Part shown: positions 47,633 to 56,780 of the stretch, one piece after another
Layout of the letters: each line of letters starts with the position of its first letter
Position numbering within the stretch: the stretch's first letter is position 1
Assembly (NCBI RefSeq): GCF_007995085.1
Contig: NZ_VOQS01000005.1
Coordinates: 1,860,001-1,924,000 of the forward strand
From: Paraburkholderia azotifigens
GTDB lineage: Bacteria > Pseudomonadota > Gammaproteobacteria > Burkholderiales > Burkholderiaceae
Length of the DNA: 64,000 nt
Direction: 5' to 3'
Translations under genes and position numbers: made by a program
Notes under the pieces: generated by a model
Databases searched by the model: none
What the model was told of the DNA's origin: nothing
What the model saw: the letters and a program-made list of their open reading frames with translations, nothing else

Positions 47633-49126
47633 TTACTTCCCGGAAGATTCCGCCGTCGTTACCTTGCCGTCCCAGCCGCCGCCCAGCGCTTTCACCAGCA
47701 TGACGGCGTTTTGCACAGCCGTGCTGCTGTAATCGAGCGCGATCTTGCGGTCCTGCACCTGGGTCAGTTGCGTATCTAGCATGTCGATGCGGCTCGATGT
47801 GCCCGCCGCGAAATTGCGCTGCTGGCTCGCGGTGAGTTCGCCGCTGCGTTGCGCCACATCGTTCGACGCCGCCGCCTGGCGCGACGTAATCTGCACCGCG
47901 CTCAAATAGTCTTCGACGTCCTGAAACGCGCCCAGCACCGTTTGGCGGTACGCGGCCACTTCCTGATCGTAGTTGGCCTCCGCGGCGCGCACGGAGGCGC
48001 TCGTCGCGCCCGCGTCGAACACGGTCTGCGCGACGTCGAGTCCGAGCGACCAGAAGCGCGTCGGCAGCGACACGAGATGCGCGAGCGACGTGCCGCTCCA
48101 GCCGCCCTCGGCCGAAAGCGTGATGGTCGGGAAATAGCCAGCCTTGGCGACGCCGATCTTCGCGTTGTACTGCGCGACCGTGCGCTCGGCCTGCACGACG
48201 TCGGGGCGCCGTTGCAGCAGGGTGGACGGCAACGCCGCGGGCAGTGCCGGCAGGTCAAAGCGATAGTCGGCCTGAACGGGCAGCGAAAACGCAGCGGGCG
48301 CTTCGCCGACCAGCACGGCGAGCGCATGCTCGTATTGGCGCCGCGTGAGTTGCGCGGTCGCAATGCTTTCGTCGATGGTTTGCAGCGTGTTGTGTGCGGT
48401 GCGCACATCGTCATACGACGACACGCCCTGCTTGTACTTCGCTTCCGTCAGCGCGAGCAGTTCCGCGTCGATGCGGCGCTCTTCCGCGAGCAGCGCGAGA
48501 TCGGCGTCGGCGGCCCGCACGGTGAAGTAATCGACGGCAAGCGTGGCAATCACGCTCAGGCGTTCGCCCGCCAGCTGCGCGTCGGAGGCCTGCGCGCCCG
48601 CTTCGCTCGCTTCGACGGAGCGCCGCACGCTGCCCCACAGGTCGGGCTCCCAGCTCGCTTCGAGTTGCGCCGACACGCTCTTCGACGCATAGCTGCTCAC
48701 GCTGCCGCTCGACGACACCTGCGTCGTGCTGCCGCTGCCCGAGCGCGTGCCCGAACCGGCAAACGACACCGTCGGAAACAGGCTCGCGCGCGCCGACGCA
48801 ACCTGCGCGCGCGCCGCGCGATACGCGGCTTCGTATTGCGCGAGCGTCTGGTTCGCTTTCAGCGCGCGGTCGCACAGTGCGTTCAGCGTGTCGTCGCCGA
48901 ACATTGTCCACCAGCGGCTGTCGAGCGATGCAGCAGGATCGGGTTGCGCCTGTTGCCACAAGCCGCTCGCGTCGGGACTGTTCATTTCCTTGAACGTTGC
49001 GGGCACGGCGACGTCGGGGCGCTTGTAGTCAGGGCCGACCGCGCAGCCCGCGCACAGCGCTGCAATCGCCGCAGCCACGATCGTTCGATGCAGACGCCGC
49101 ATCGTGCGCGCTGGTGTGTCCATCAT
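47633..49126 (-). CDS. RND outer-membrane channel lipoprotein (NodT/OprM family), MdtABC-linked
   Basis: This protein has 497 residues. The lipoprotein signal ends LCAGCAVGPDYKRP, the family start. Two OEP repeats follow with LKANQTLAQYEAAYRAARAQ, LEASWEPDLWGSVRRSVEAS and LPALPAALPSTLLQRRPDVV QAE. It forms the trimeric exit duct of the pump encoded just upstream. Its start codon overlaps the stop of the mdtC-like gene (49123-49126), so the operon order is adaptor, RND, RND, channel, as in MuxABC-OpmB. Confidence 0.92.
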   Translation of the reverse strand: MMDTPARTMRRLHRTIVAAAIAALCAGCAVGPDYKRPDVAVPATFKEMNSPDASGLWQQAQPDPAASLDSRWWTMFGDDTLNALCDRALKANQTLAQYEAAYRAARAQVASARASLFPTVSFAGSGTRSGSGSTTQVSSSGSVSSYASKSVSAQLEASWEPDLWGSVRRSVEASEAGAQASDAQLAGERLSVIATLAVDYFTVRAADADLALLAEERRIDAELLALTEAKYKQGVSSYDDVRTAHNTLQTIDESIATAQLTRRQYEHALAVLVGEAPAAFSLPVQADYRFDLPALPAALPSTLLQRRPDVVQAERTVAQYNAKIGVAKAGYFPTITLSAEGGWSGTSLAHLVSLPTRFWSLGLDVAQTVFDAGATSASVRAAEANYDQEVAAYRQTVLGAFQDVEDYLSAVQITSRQAAASNDVAQRSGELTASQQRNFAAGTSSRIDMLDTQLTQVQDRKIALDYSSTAVQNAVMLVKALGGGWDGKVTTAESSGK

Positions 49127-52100
49127 GTCGAGGTTCCGTTACGTGAGGCGCGCCGCAGTTTGAATGTGAAGCGGTCGAGCCAGAGATAGATCACGGGTGT
49201 CGTGAAGAGCGTCAGCGCCTGGCTGACCATCAATCCGCCGAGAATCGAGACGCCGAGCGGATGCCGGAACTCATGCCCGTAACCCGAGCTGACGCTCAGC
49301 GGCACCGCGCCGAGCAGGGCGGCGAGCGTCGTCATCATGATCGGCCGGAAACGCGTGAGACACGCCTGATAGATCGATTCCTCCGCGCTCGCCGCGTGTT
49401 CGCGTTCGTAGGTGACGGCGAAATCGACCATCATGATCGCGTTCTTCTTCACGATGCCGATCAGCAGCACGATGCCGATCAACGCGATGATCGACAGCTC
49501 GTAGCCGCAGACATACAGCGCGATCAGCGCGCCGAGACCGGCTGAAGGCAACGTCGAGAGGATCGTCAGCGGATGCACGAGGTTCTCGTACAGAATGCCG
49601 AGCGCGATATAGACGGCCACCAGCGCGCCGATGATGAGCAACAGTTCGCTGCCGCCCGATTGCTGCATCTGCGCGCCTTGTCCTGCGAACGAAGGCAACA
49701 CCGTATTCGGCAGATTCAGTGAAGCAACAGCGGCTTTGATCGCCGCGTTCGCGTCGCTCATCGACACGCCTTCGCGCAGGTTGTACGACAGCGTCACAGC
49801 GGGAAACTGGTTGTCGTGCGCGATCGTGACGGGCGCATGCGACAGCGTGCGCGTAGCGAGTGCGGAAAGCGGGACAAGCGTGGTGCTCGGCGTGCTCGCA
49901 GTGCTCGTCACAGTGCTTGTGCTCGTGCTCGTACTGCTCGAAGACGACGCACTGCTGCCGGAACTGCCTGCATTCGTTGCAGGCACGTACAGCGTGTCCA
50001 GCGTCTTCGGATCCTGCCAGTATTGCGGCGCGACTTCCATCACCACGTGATACTGATTCGCCTGTCCGTAGATCGTCGCGATCTGCCGCTGGCTGAACGC
50101 GTCGTTCAAGGTATCGTCGATCGATTCGAACGGCACGCCCATGCGCGCCGCCGCATCGCGATTCACCTGCAGCATCATCGACAGACTCGCGCTTTGCACG
50201 TCGGCATTCACGTCGCGCAGTTGCGGCAACGCGCGCAGCTTCGCTTCGATACGCGGCAGCCATGCGTCCAGTTCGCTCTGATTTTCCGCCGTCACGGTGT
50301 ACTGGAACTGCGCCGCGCTCTGCCGTGCTCCGAACATCAGATCCTGCGCGGATTGCAGCAACAGGCGCACGCCGGGCAGATCGGCGGTGCGACGGCTCAA
50401 GTCCGCGATCACCTGATCGGCGCTCTGCGTGCGCCCGGACAACGGTTTGAGCGTGACGAACATCATGCTGTTGCTGACGGCATTGCGTCCGCCGACATAG
50501 CCCGACACCGATTGCACGTTCGGGTTTTGCAGCATGCGTCGATTGATCTCGTCGAACTTCTGCTTCATCGCCTGAAACGAAATGCTCTGCGACGCCTGGA
50601 TCATGCCCATCAGCCGGCCCGTATCCTCGATCGGAAAGAAGCCCTTCGGCATCACGGCGACCATGCCGACGTTCGCAAACAGCAGCAGCACGGTGACGGC
50701 GAGCATCGTCTTCGGATGGCGCAGCGCCCAGCGCAGGCTCTTGCCATACGCGCGTTCGACGCGCTGCCCGAATGCCGCCTCGCCATGCTTCGACGGCGCA
50801 TGACGCAGCAACAAACGGCCGAGCGTGGGCGCGAGCGTCAAAGAGATCACCATCGAAATCATGATCGCGATCGCGAGCGACACGGAGAATTCGCGGAACA
50901 GCCTTCCGACGATGCCGCTCATCATGATCAGCGGCAGAAATACGACAACGAGCGACACGCTGATCGTCAGCACCGTAAAGCCGACTTCGCGCGTGCCGTC
51001 GAGCGCGGCAGCAAGCGGCGTCTTGCCCTGATCCAGATGCCGCATGATGTTTTCGACGACGACGATCGCATCGTCGACCACGAAGCCCGTTGAAATCGTC
51101 AACGCCATCAGCGACAGGTTGTTCAGGCTGTAGCCGAGGAAGTACATCGCCGTGAACGTGCCCGCCAGCGCGAGCGGCACGGTGATCGCGGGAATCAGCG
51201 TGCTGCGCCAGTCGCGAAAGAATGCATACGATACGGCCGTCACCAGCAGCACCGCCGCGAGCAGCGAGATTTCCACGTCGAGCACCGAAGAGCGAATGGT
51301 CTGCGTGCCGTCTAGCACGACGCCGAGCTTCACCGTCGAAGGCAGGCTCGCCGAGAGTTGCGGCAACGCGGCGCGGATCGCATCGACGGTCTTGATGACG
51401 TTCGCGTTCGGCTGCTTCGACACGATCAGCAGCACGGCAGGCTTGCCGTTCGCGAGGCCGTAGTTGCGCAGATCCTCCGTCGACTTCACCACTTGCGCCA
51501 CATCGGACACATGCACCACCGTGCCGTCATGCGTGCGGATCACGAGCGGCTTGTAGTCGTCGGGGTTCGGCAACTGATCGTTCGCCGCGACCACGTAGTG
51601 CTCGCCGTTCACGCTGACGGCGCCCTTAGGCAGATCGACGCTCGCATTCGCCAGCGCCGTGCGCACGGTATCGAGCGCGATGCCGTAGTGGCTCAGCTGA
51701 TCGGGATTCAGTTCGACGCGCACGGCCGGCAGCGCGCCGCCGCCGACCGTTACATCGCCGACTCCCGGCACTTGCAGCAGCTTCTGTTGCAGCACCGACG
51801 ACGCATAGTCGTACATCTGCCCGACGCCGACGGTATCCGACGTAAGACCTACGATCATCACGGGCGCCGCAGCGGGATTCATCTTGCGATAGGTCGGCGT
51901 TTGCGTGAGCGTGGTCGGCAGATTGCTGCGCGCCGCGTTGATCGCGGCCTGCACGTCGCGCGCGGCGCCGTCGATATCGCGATTCAGATCGAACTGCAAC
52001 ACGATCTGCGACGAGCCCGACGAGCTTTGCGACGTCATCTGCGACAGACCCGCAATCGAGCCGAACGCGCGTTCGAGCGGCGCCGTCACGGTCTTCGCCA

Positions 52101-52275
52101 CCGTGTCGGGGTTCGCGCCCGACAGCGTCGCGCTGACCATCACGACGGGAAAATCCACCGACGGCAGCGCGGCGACAGGCAGCAGCCGGAATGCGACGAT
52201 GCCGAACAGCGCGAGGCCGATCGCGAGCAGCATCGTGCCGATCGGGCGGCGGATGAACGGAGCGGACAGGTTCAT
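49123..52275 (-). CDS. mdtC: RND multidrug efflux subunit, MdtC/MuxC type
   Basis: This protein has 1050 residues with 12 membrane segments. It begins MNLSAPFIRRPIGTMLLAIG, and TM4 carries the proton-relay Asp pair in [20 protein letters not shown]. It is one half of a heterotrimeric RND pump of the MdtBC/MuxBC type, whose known substrates include bile salts, novobiocin and aminocoumarins. Near residue 780 the second periplasmic loop holds a Ser/Thr-rich insert (GSSGSSASSSSSTSTSTSTV and further Thr/Ser) before LVPLSALATRTL. The mdtB-like gene ends 9 bp upstream. Confidence 0.92.
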   Translation of the reverse strand: MNLSAPFIRRPIGTMLLAIGLALFGIVAFRLLPVAALPSVDFPVVMVSATLSGANPDTVAKTVTAPLERAFGSIAGLSQMTSQSSSGSSQIVLQFDLNRDIDGAARDVQAAINAARSNLPTTLTQTPTYRKMNPAAAPVMIVGLTSDTVGVGQMYDYASSVLQQKLLQVPGVGDVTVGGGALPAVRVELNPDQLSHYGIALDTVRTALANASVDLPKGAVSVNGEHYVVAANDQLPNPDDYKPLVIRTHDGTVVHVSDVAQVVKSTEDLRNYGLANGKPAVLLIVSKQPNANVIKTVDAIRAALPQLSASLPSTVKLGVVLDGTQTIRSSVLDVEISLLAAVLLVTAVSYAFFRDWRSTLIPAITVPLALAGTFTAMYFLGYSLNNLSLMALTISTGFVVDDAIVVVENIMRHLDQGKTPLAAALDGTREVGFTVLTISVSLVVVFLPLIMMSGIVGRLFREFSVSLAIAIMISMVISLTLAPTLGRLLLRHAPSKHGEAAFGQRVERAYGKSLRWALRHPKTMLAVTVLLLFANVGMVAVMPKGFFPIEDTGRLMGMIQASQSISFQAMKQKFDEINRRMLQNPNVQSVSGYVGGRNAVSNSMMFVTLKPLSGRTQSADQVIADLSRRTADLPGVRLLLQSAQDLMFGARQSAAQFQYTVTAENQSELDAWLPRIEAKLRALPQLRDVNADVQSASLSMMLQVNRDAAARMGVPFESIDDTLNDAFSQRQIATIYGQANQYHVVMEVAPQYWQDPKTLDTLYVPATNAGSSGSSASSSSSTSTSTSTVTSTASTPSTTLVPLSALATRTLSHAPVTIAHDNQFPAVTLSYNLREGVSMSDANAAIKAAVASLNLPNTVLPSFAGQGAQMQQSGGSELLLIIGALVAVYIALGILYENLVHPLTILSTLPSAGLGALIALYVCGYELSIIALIGIVLLIGIVKKNAIMMVDFAVTYEREHAASAEESIYQACLTRFRPIMMTTLAALLGAVPLSVSSGYGHEFRHPLGVSILGGLMVSQALTLFTTPVIYLWLDRFTFKLRRASRNGTST
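49871..49970 (-). repeat. Low-complexity Ser/Thr-coding insert in mdtC
   Basis: Repeated AGC/ACG/TCG-type codons encode about 30 Ser and Thr residues near residue 780 of the RND protein. A similar tract lies at the matching place of the partner RND gene. Confidence 0.75.
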
Positions 52276-52284
52276 CGTGCGTCC

Positions 52285-55200
52285 TTAGCTCGCGTTTGCA
52301 TCGTCGGACGGTGCGATCGCGGCGCGCGGCGCGAAGCGATGCAGCGCGAGGAAGATCACGGGCGTCGAGAACAGCGTGAGCAACTGGCTCACCACCAGCC
52401 CGCCGACGATCGCGATGCCAAGCGGCTGCCGCAATTCGTGGCCCATGCCCGTGCCGAGCGCGAGCGGCAATGCGCCGAACAGCGATGCACAGGTCGTCAT
52501 CAGAATCGGGCGGAAGCGCAGTTCGCACGCGCGGCGCATCGCGTCGCGCGCGGCGAGACCGAGCGTGCGCTCCTGTTCGAGCGCGAAGTCGACCATCATG
52601 ATCGCGTTCTTCATCACGATGCCGACCAGCAGCACGATACCGATCAAGCCGATGATGTCGAGTTCGCCGCCGCACAGCAGCAACGCTGCGAGCGCGCCGC
52701 AAGCTGCGGATGGCAGTGTCGAGAGAATGGTCAGAGGATGCACGAGGCTCTCGTACAGCATGCCGAGCAGGATGTACACGGCCACCAGCGCGCCGGCCAG
52801 CAGCAACGCTTCGTTGCCGAGCGACGCGCTGTAAAGCTGCGCCGCGCCTTCGAGATTCATCTGCACGCTCGCGGGGGCGTTCAACTTTGCTTCGATGGCT
52901 TCGATGCGGTCGATGGCCGTGCCGAGCGTCACGCCTTGCGCGAGATTGAACGACACGTCGGCGTACGGAAACTGCGCCTGGCGCTGGATCGTCAAAGGCC
53001 CGGAGCCGACCGATGCGCTCGCGATACTCGACAGCGGCGCAAGCGTAGACGACGTCGTCGTAGTCGAGGCGGAAGACGACGACGAAGAAGACGAACTGCT
53101 CGACGTCCCCACATACATGCCATCGAGCAACGCGAGCGGCGATTCGCCGACCAGCCGCACATCGGCGCCCAACGTCACGTGATACTGATTCACGTGCGTA
53201 TAGATGGTCGAAATCTGCCGGTCGCCAAAAGCGTCGTAAAGCGCGTTGTCGATGTCCTGCGCCGACAGGCCGAGACGCGATGCCGTCGCACGGTCGAAGT
53301 CGAACTTCAGCACGTTGCCTTGCTGCTGCGCCTGGCTTTGCACGTCGGTGAAGAGGGGATCGGCGCGCAACGCAGCAAGCAAACGTTGCGTCCATTCGGC
53401 GAGTTCGGTGCGATCGGTCGCCTGCACACCGACGCGGTAACTGTTCGCGTTGATCTGGTCGTCGAGCGTCAGATCCTGCACGGGATGCAAGTAAAGCTTG
53501 AGGTCCGCGCGCTGCGCCGCATCGCGCGTGAGCCGGTCGATCACCTCGCGGCTCGACGCGGCGCCGCTGTCTTTCAGGCTGATCAACATGCGCCCCTGAT
53601 TGATGGTCGGATTGTTCTGGTCGATACCGACGAACGACGACACGCTCGCCACCGCGCTGTCGCCGGCGACGCGGCCAGCCAGCGTGCGCGTCGACACCGC
53701 CATCCGTTCGAACGACGCACGCGGCGAGCCGAGCGAAATTCCTTCGATCAAGCCAGTGTCCTGCTCGGGAAACAAGCCCTTCGGCAGCAGCACGAACAGC
53801 ACGGCCGTCAGCAGCGTCGCAATTGCCACGAGCGCGAGCACGGTCAACCGATGCGCAAGCGCCCAGTCGAGTGCGCGCAGATAGCCGCGATTCAGCCGCG
53901 CGAGCCAGTCGTTCGCGCTGGCGTCGCTGTCGCTTGCGGCGTGATCGGCGCGCAGCATGCGGGCGGCCATCATCGGCGTGAGCGTCAGCGACACCCACGC
54001 GGAAATCACGATCGCAATCGCCAGCGTCAGCGCGAATTCGCGGAACAGTCTTCCGATCACGTCCGGCATGAAGAACAGCGGAATCAGCACGGCGACGAGC
54101 GCGACCGAAATCGACAGAATCGTGAAGCCGATCTGCCGTGCGCCCTTCAAGGCGGCATCGAGCGGCGTCTCGCCGTTTTCGATGTGACGCATCACGTTTT
54201 CGAGCATCACGATCGCATCGTCGACCACGAAGCCGGTCGCGACCGTCAGCGCCATCAGCGTGAGGTTGTTGACGGAAAAGCCCAACAGGTAGATGCCCGC
54301 GACCGTGCCGACGAGTGCGAACGGCACTGTCACGGCGGGAATCAGCGTGAATTCGAGCCGCCGCAGAAACACGAACACGACCATCACGACGAGCGCAATC
54401 GTCGCGGCCAGCTCCATCTTCACGTCGTGCACCGACGCGCGGATCGTCTGCGTGCGGTCGCTGAGCACGCTGATTTTCACGGTCGCGGGCAGCGACGCGC
54501 GCAGTTGCGGCAACAGCGCTTCGATCCCGTCCACGACCTCGATCACGTTTGCGCCCGGCTGACGCTGCACGTTGATAATGATCGCGGGCGTCGCGCCGCT
54601 CCATGCAGCCTGACGCGGGTTCTCCGCCGTCTCCGAGAGCTTCGCGACATCCGACAGCCGCACGGGCGCGCCGTTGCGATACGAGAGCACGAGGTCCGCG
54701 TAATCGGCGGCGGACGTGAGCTGATCGTTCGCGTCGATCGTGAAGGCCTGCAGCGGCCCATCGATCGTGCCTTTCGCGCTGTTCACGTTGGCGTCGCCGA
54801 CAGCCGTGCGCACGTCTTCGAGCGACAGGCCCATCGCGTTCAACGCACGCGTGTCGGTCTGCACGCGCACGGCGGGCCGCATGCCGCCCGACAGCGTGAC
54901 GAGCCCGACGCCCGACACCTGCGAGAGCTTCTGCGCAATGCGCGTGTCCGTCAGGTCTTCGACACGCGTCAGCGGAAGCGCGTCCGACGTCACGGCGAGC
55001 GTGAGCACGGCCGTATCGGCGGGATTGACCTTGCTGTAGACAGGCGGATACGGGAGATTCGACGGCAGCGTGCTGTTTGCGCTGTTGATCGCGGCCTGCA
55101 CTTCCTGCTCGGCTTCGTCGAGATTCGTCGAAGTCTGAAACTGCAACGTCACGAGCGACACGCCGAGCGAACTCGTCGAGTTCATCCGCTTGAGGCCCGC

Positions 55201-55422
55201 CATCTGCCCGAACTGCTTTTCGAGCGGCGCGGTAACGGACGTGCCGATCACATCGGGCGAAGCGCCTGGATACTGCGTGTAGACCTGGATCGTCGGATAG
55301 TCGATTTCGGGCAGCGCGGACACGGGCATCAGCCGGTACGCAATCAGACCGATCAGCAGCAAGGCGAGCGTCATCAGGCCCGTCGCAACGGGACGGCGGA
55401 TGAACGGGCGGGAAATATCCAT
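52285..55422 (-). CDS. mdtB: RND multidrug efflux subunit, MdtB/MuxB type
   Basis: This protein has 1045 residues. It begins MDISRPFIRRPVATGLMTLA, and the TM4 Asp pair lies in ATGFVVDDAIVMLENVMRHI. The periplasmic and membrane pattern is MdtB-like, and it pairs with the following mdtC-like gene. Around residue 782 there is a run of eleven Ser then ASTTTTSS before TLAPLSSIASASVG, at the same alignment position as the insert in the partner. It is separated by 24 bp from the adaptor gene upstream and 9 bp from mdtC downstream, so the four genes form one transcript. Confidence 0.92.
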   Translation of the reverse strand: MDISRPFIRRPVATGLMTLALLLIGLIAYRLMPVSALPEIDYPTIQVYTQYPGASPDVIGTSVTAPLEKQFGQMAGLKRMNSTSSLGVSLVTLQFQTSTNLDEAEQEVQAAINSANSTLPSNLPYPPVYSKVNPADTAVLTLAVTSDALPLTRVEDLTDTRIAQKLSQVSGVGLVTLSGGMRPAVRVQTDTRALNAMGLSLEDVRTAVGDANVNSAKGTIDGPLQAFTIDANDQLTSAADYADLVLSYRNGAPVRLSDVAKLSETAENPRQAAWSGATPAIIINVQRQPGANVIEVVDGIEALLPQLRASLPATVKISVLSDRTQTIRASVHDVKMELAATIALVVMVVFVFLRRLEFTLIPAVTVPFALVGTVAGIYLLGFSVNNLTLMALTVATGFVVDDAIVMLENVMRHIENGETPLDAALKGARQIGFTILSISVALVAVLIPLFFMPDVIGRLFREFALTLAIAIVISAWVSLTLTPMMAARMLRADHAASDSDASANDWLARLNRGYLRALDWALAHRLTVLALVAIATLLTAVLFVLLPKGLFPEQDTGLIEGISLGSPRASFERMAVSTRTLAGRVAGDSAVASVSSFVGIDQNNPTINQGRMLISLKDSGAASSREVIDRLTRDAAQRADLKLYLHPVQDLTLDDQINANSYRVGVQATDRTELAEWTQRLLAALRADPLFTDVQSQAQQQGNVLKFDFDRATASRLGLSAQDIDNALYDAFGDRQISTIYTHVNQYHVTLGADVRLVGESPLALLDGMYVGTSSSSSSSSSSSASTTTTSSTLAPLSSIASASVGSGPLTIQRQAQFPYADVSFNLAQGVTLGTAIDRIEAIEAKLNAPASVQMNLEGAAQLYSASLGNEALLLAGALVAVYILLGMLYESLVHPLTILSTLPSAACGALAALLLCGGELDIIGLIGIVLLVGIVMKNAIMMVDFALEQERTLGLAARDAMRRACELRFRPILMTTCASLFGALPLALGTGMGHELRQPLGIAIVGGLVVSQLLTLFSTPVIFLALHRFAPRAAIAPSDDANAS
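53038..53110 (-). repeat. Poly-Ser-coding tract in mdtB
   Basis: A tract of repeated TCG/TCC/AGT-type codons (seen on the plus strand as repeated GAC and GAA) encodes about eleven Ser followed by Ala, Ser and Thr. Length change by slippage in steps of 3 bp would be tolerated. Confidence 0.75.
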
Positions 55423-55446
55423 CGGGTTCTATTCGAAATGCGTGCG

Positions 55447-56679
55447 TCAGTTGCGAACGATCTTCACGCCGCTGCCGTCGTCGAGCTTGTCTGCGCCGTC
55501 GAGCACGATCGCATCGCCCGCTTTCAGGTCGCCCTGCTCGATCACGGTGGCGTCGTTGTACGAGACGCCCGCCGTCACGCGGCGCAGCGCGACCTTGCCT
55601 GCGCCTTTGGTGACGTCGGTGTTGGCCAGCGTCAGCACGAAGTCGCCGGAAGCGCCGTGCTGGATCGCCACTGTGGGCACCGTCAACGCGTCATGCAACG
55701 TCCCGACCGTCATCCGCACATTGACGAAGCGGTTCGGAAACAGCCTGCCGTTAGCGTTCGGCGCGCTCGCCTTGAGCTTGACCGTGCCCGTCGTCGTGTC
55801 GGCCTGGTTGTCGATCGCGGCGAGCGTCGCGTGATCGAGCACCGTGCGCTTGTCGCGCGCGAAAATGTCGACGGGCAACGCGCCCTTGTCGCGGAATGCG
55901 TCGACGACATCGCCCATCCTGTCTTCGGGCAACGCATAGACAACCGTGGTCGGCGAGTCGCTGGTGATGGTCGCGATGCCCGTCGTGTCGCTCGTCGTCA
56001 CGTAGTTGCCGGCGTCGGTGGAAAGCAGGCCGATCGCGCCGTCCATCGGCGCGGCGATGTCGCAATAACTCACCTGCACACGCAGATTCGCCACACTGCC
56101 CTGATCCGCCTTCACCGTGCCCTGATACTGGCGCAAGGTCGCGCGCTGCGTATCGAGCGTCTGACGCGAAATCGAACCGCCGTCGATCAGCGTTTCATAG
56201 CGCTTCAGATCGGCTCGCGCGTTCGCGAGCAATGCTTCGTCGTGTTCGAGCGTGCCTTGCGCTTCGAGCAGCTGCGCACGCAGCGCGCGCGAATCGATCC
56301 GCGCGATCGGCTGCCCTGCTTTGACGCGCTGGCCTTCCTTCACGAGCACGGCTTCGAGCGTGCCGCTGACCTGCGTTTTCACGGTGACGGTCGCGCGCGG
56401 CGTCACGGTGCCGAGTGCGTCGAGTTGCAGCGGCACGTCGGCGCGCTTGACCGTGCCGATCGTAACGGGCGTTTCCTGCACAGGAGGATGCGCCGGCTTG
56501 TGGAACGCGGCGAACGCCTGCCACACGAGGACGCCGACAGCGGCAACGCCAGCAACAAGCAGAAGACGACGGGATGGACGATTGAATTTCACGCGATGTT
56601 TTATCGGCGCTCGGGCGCTGAACGGGAAGCGGAAGGAAATAAAAGGACGACGCCGCGAGGGCGTCGCCGGAAACGGCAC
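55447..56679 (-). CDS. mdtA: RND periplasmic adaptor, MdtA/MuxA type
   Basis: This protein has 410 residues as an open frame. An N-terminal basic stretch precedes the membrane anchor LLLVAGVAAVGVLVWQAFAA. Lipoyl-like halves are TPRATVTVKTQVSGTLEAVL and QVSYCDIAAPMDGAIGLLST, with a coiled-coil hairpin between (QLLEAQGTLEHDEALLANAR). The frame starts at a GTG at 56679; later GTG codons near KFNRPSRR would give a more usual length, so the start is uncertain. It links the RND pair to the outer-membrane channel. It is the first gene of the operon; the upstream gap to the next pump is about 100 bp. Confidence 0.88.
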   Translation of the reverse strand: MPFPATPSRRRPFISFRFPFSARAPIKHRVKFNRPSRRLLLVAGVAAVGVLVWQAFAAFHKPAHPPVQETPVTIGTVKRADVPLQLDALGTVTPRATVTVKTQVSGTLEAVLVKEGQRVKAGQPIARIDSRALRAQLLEAQGTLEHDEALLANARADLKRYETLIDGGSISRQTLDTQRATLRQYQGTVKADQGSVANLRVQVSYCDIAAPMDGAIGLLSTDAGNYVTTSDTTGIATITSDSPTTVVYALPEDRMGDVVDAFRDKGALPVDIFARDKRTVLDHATLAAIDNQADTTTGTVKLKASAPNANGRLFPNRFVNVRMTVGTLHDALTVPTVAIQHGASGDFVLTLANTDVTKGAGKVALRRVTAGVSYNDATVIEQGDLKAGDAIVLDGADKLDDGSGVKIVRN

Positions 56680-56780
56680 TGCGCCCGTCGGAGAGATGGG
56701 CGAGTGCCGCGCAGGTGAGGGGAATGTAGCAACGCGAAAGCGCGCCCAGGTTTAGCGCGCTTAGTAGATGTTTCGGCGCG

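Noticed and set aside
51358..56718. Open rightward frame of 1786 codons across the RND genes
   Set aside because: It is antisense to two intact RND genes and the adaptor, and full of Arg and His, the typical mirror of GC-rich coding DNA. It has no domains and no ribosome site.
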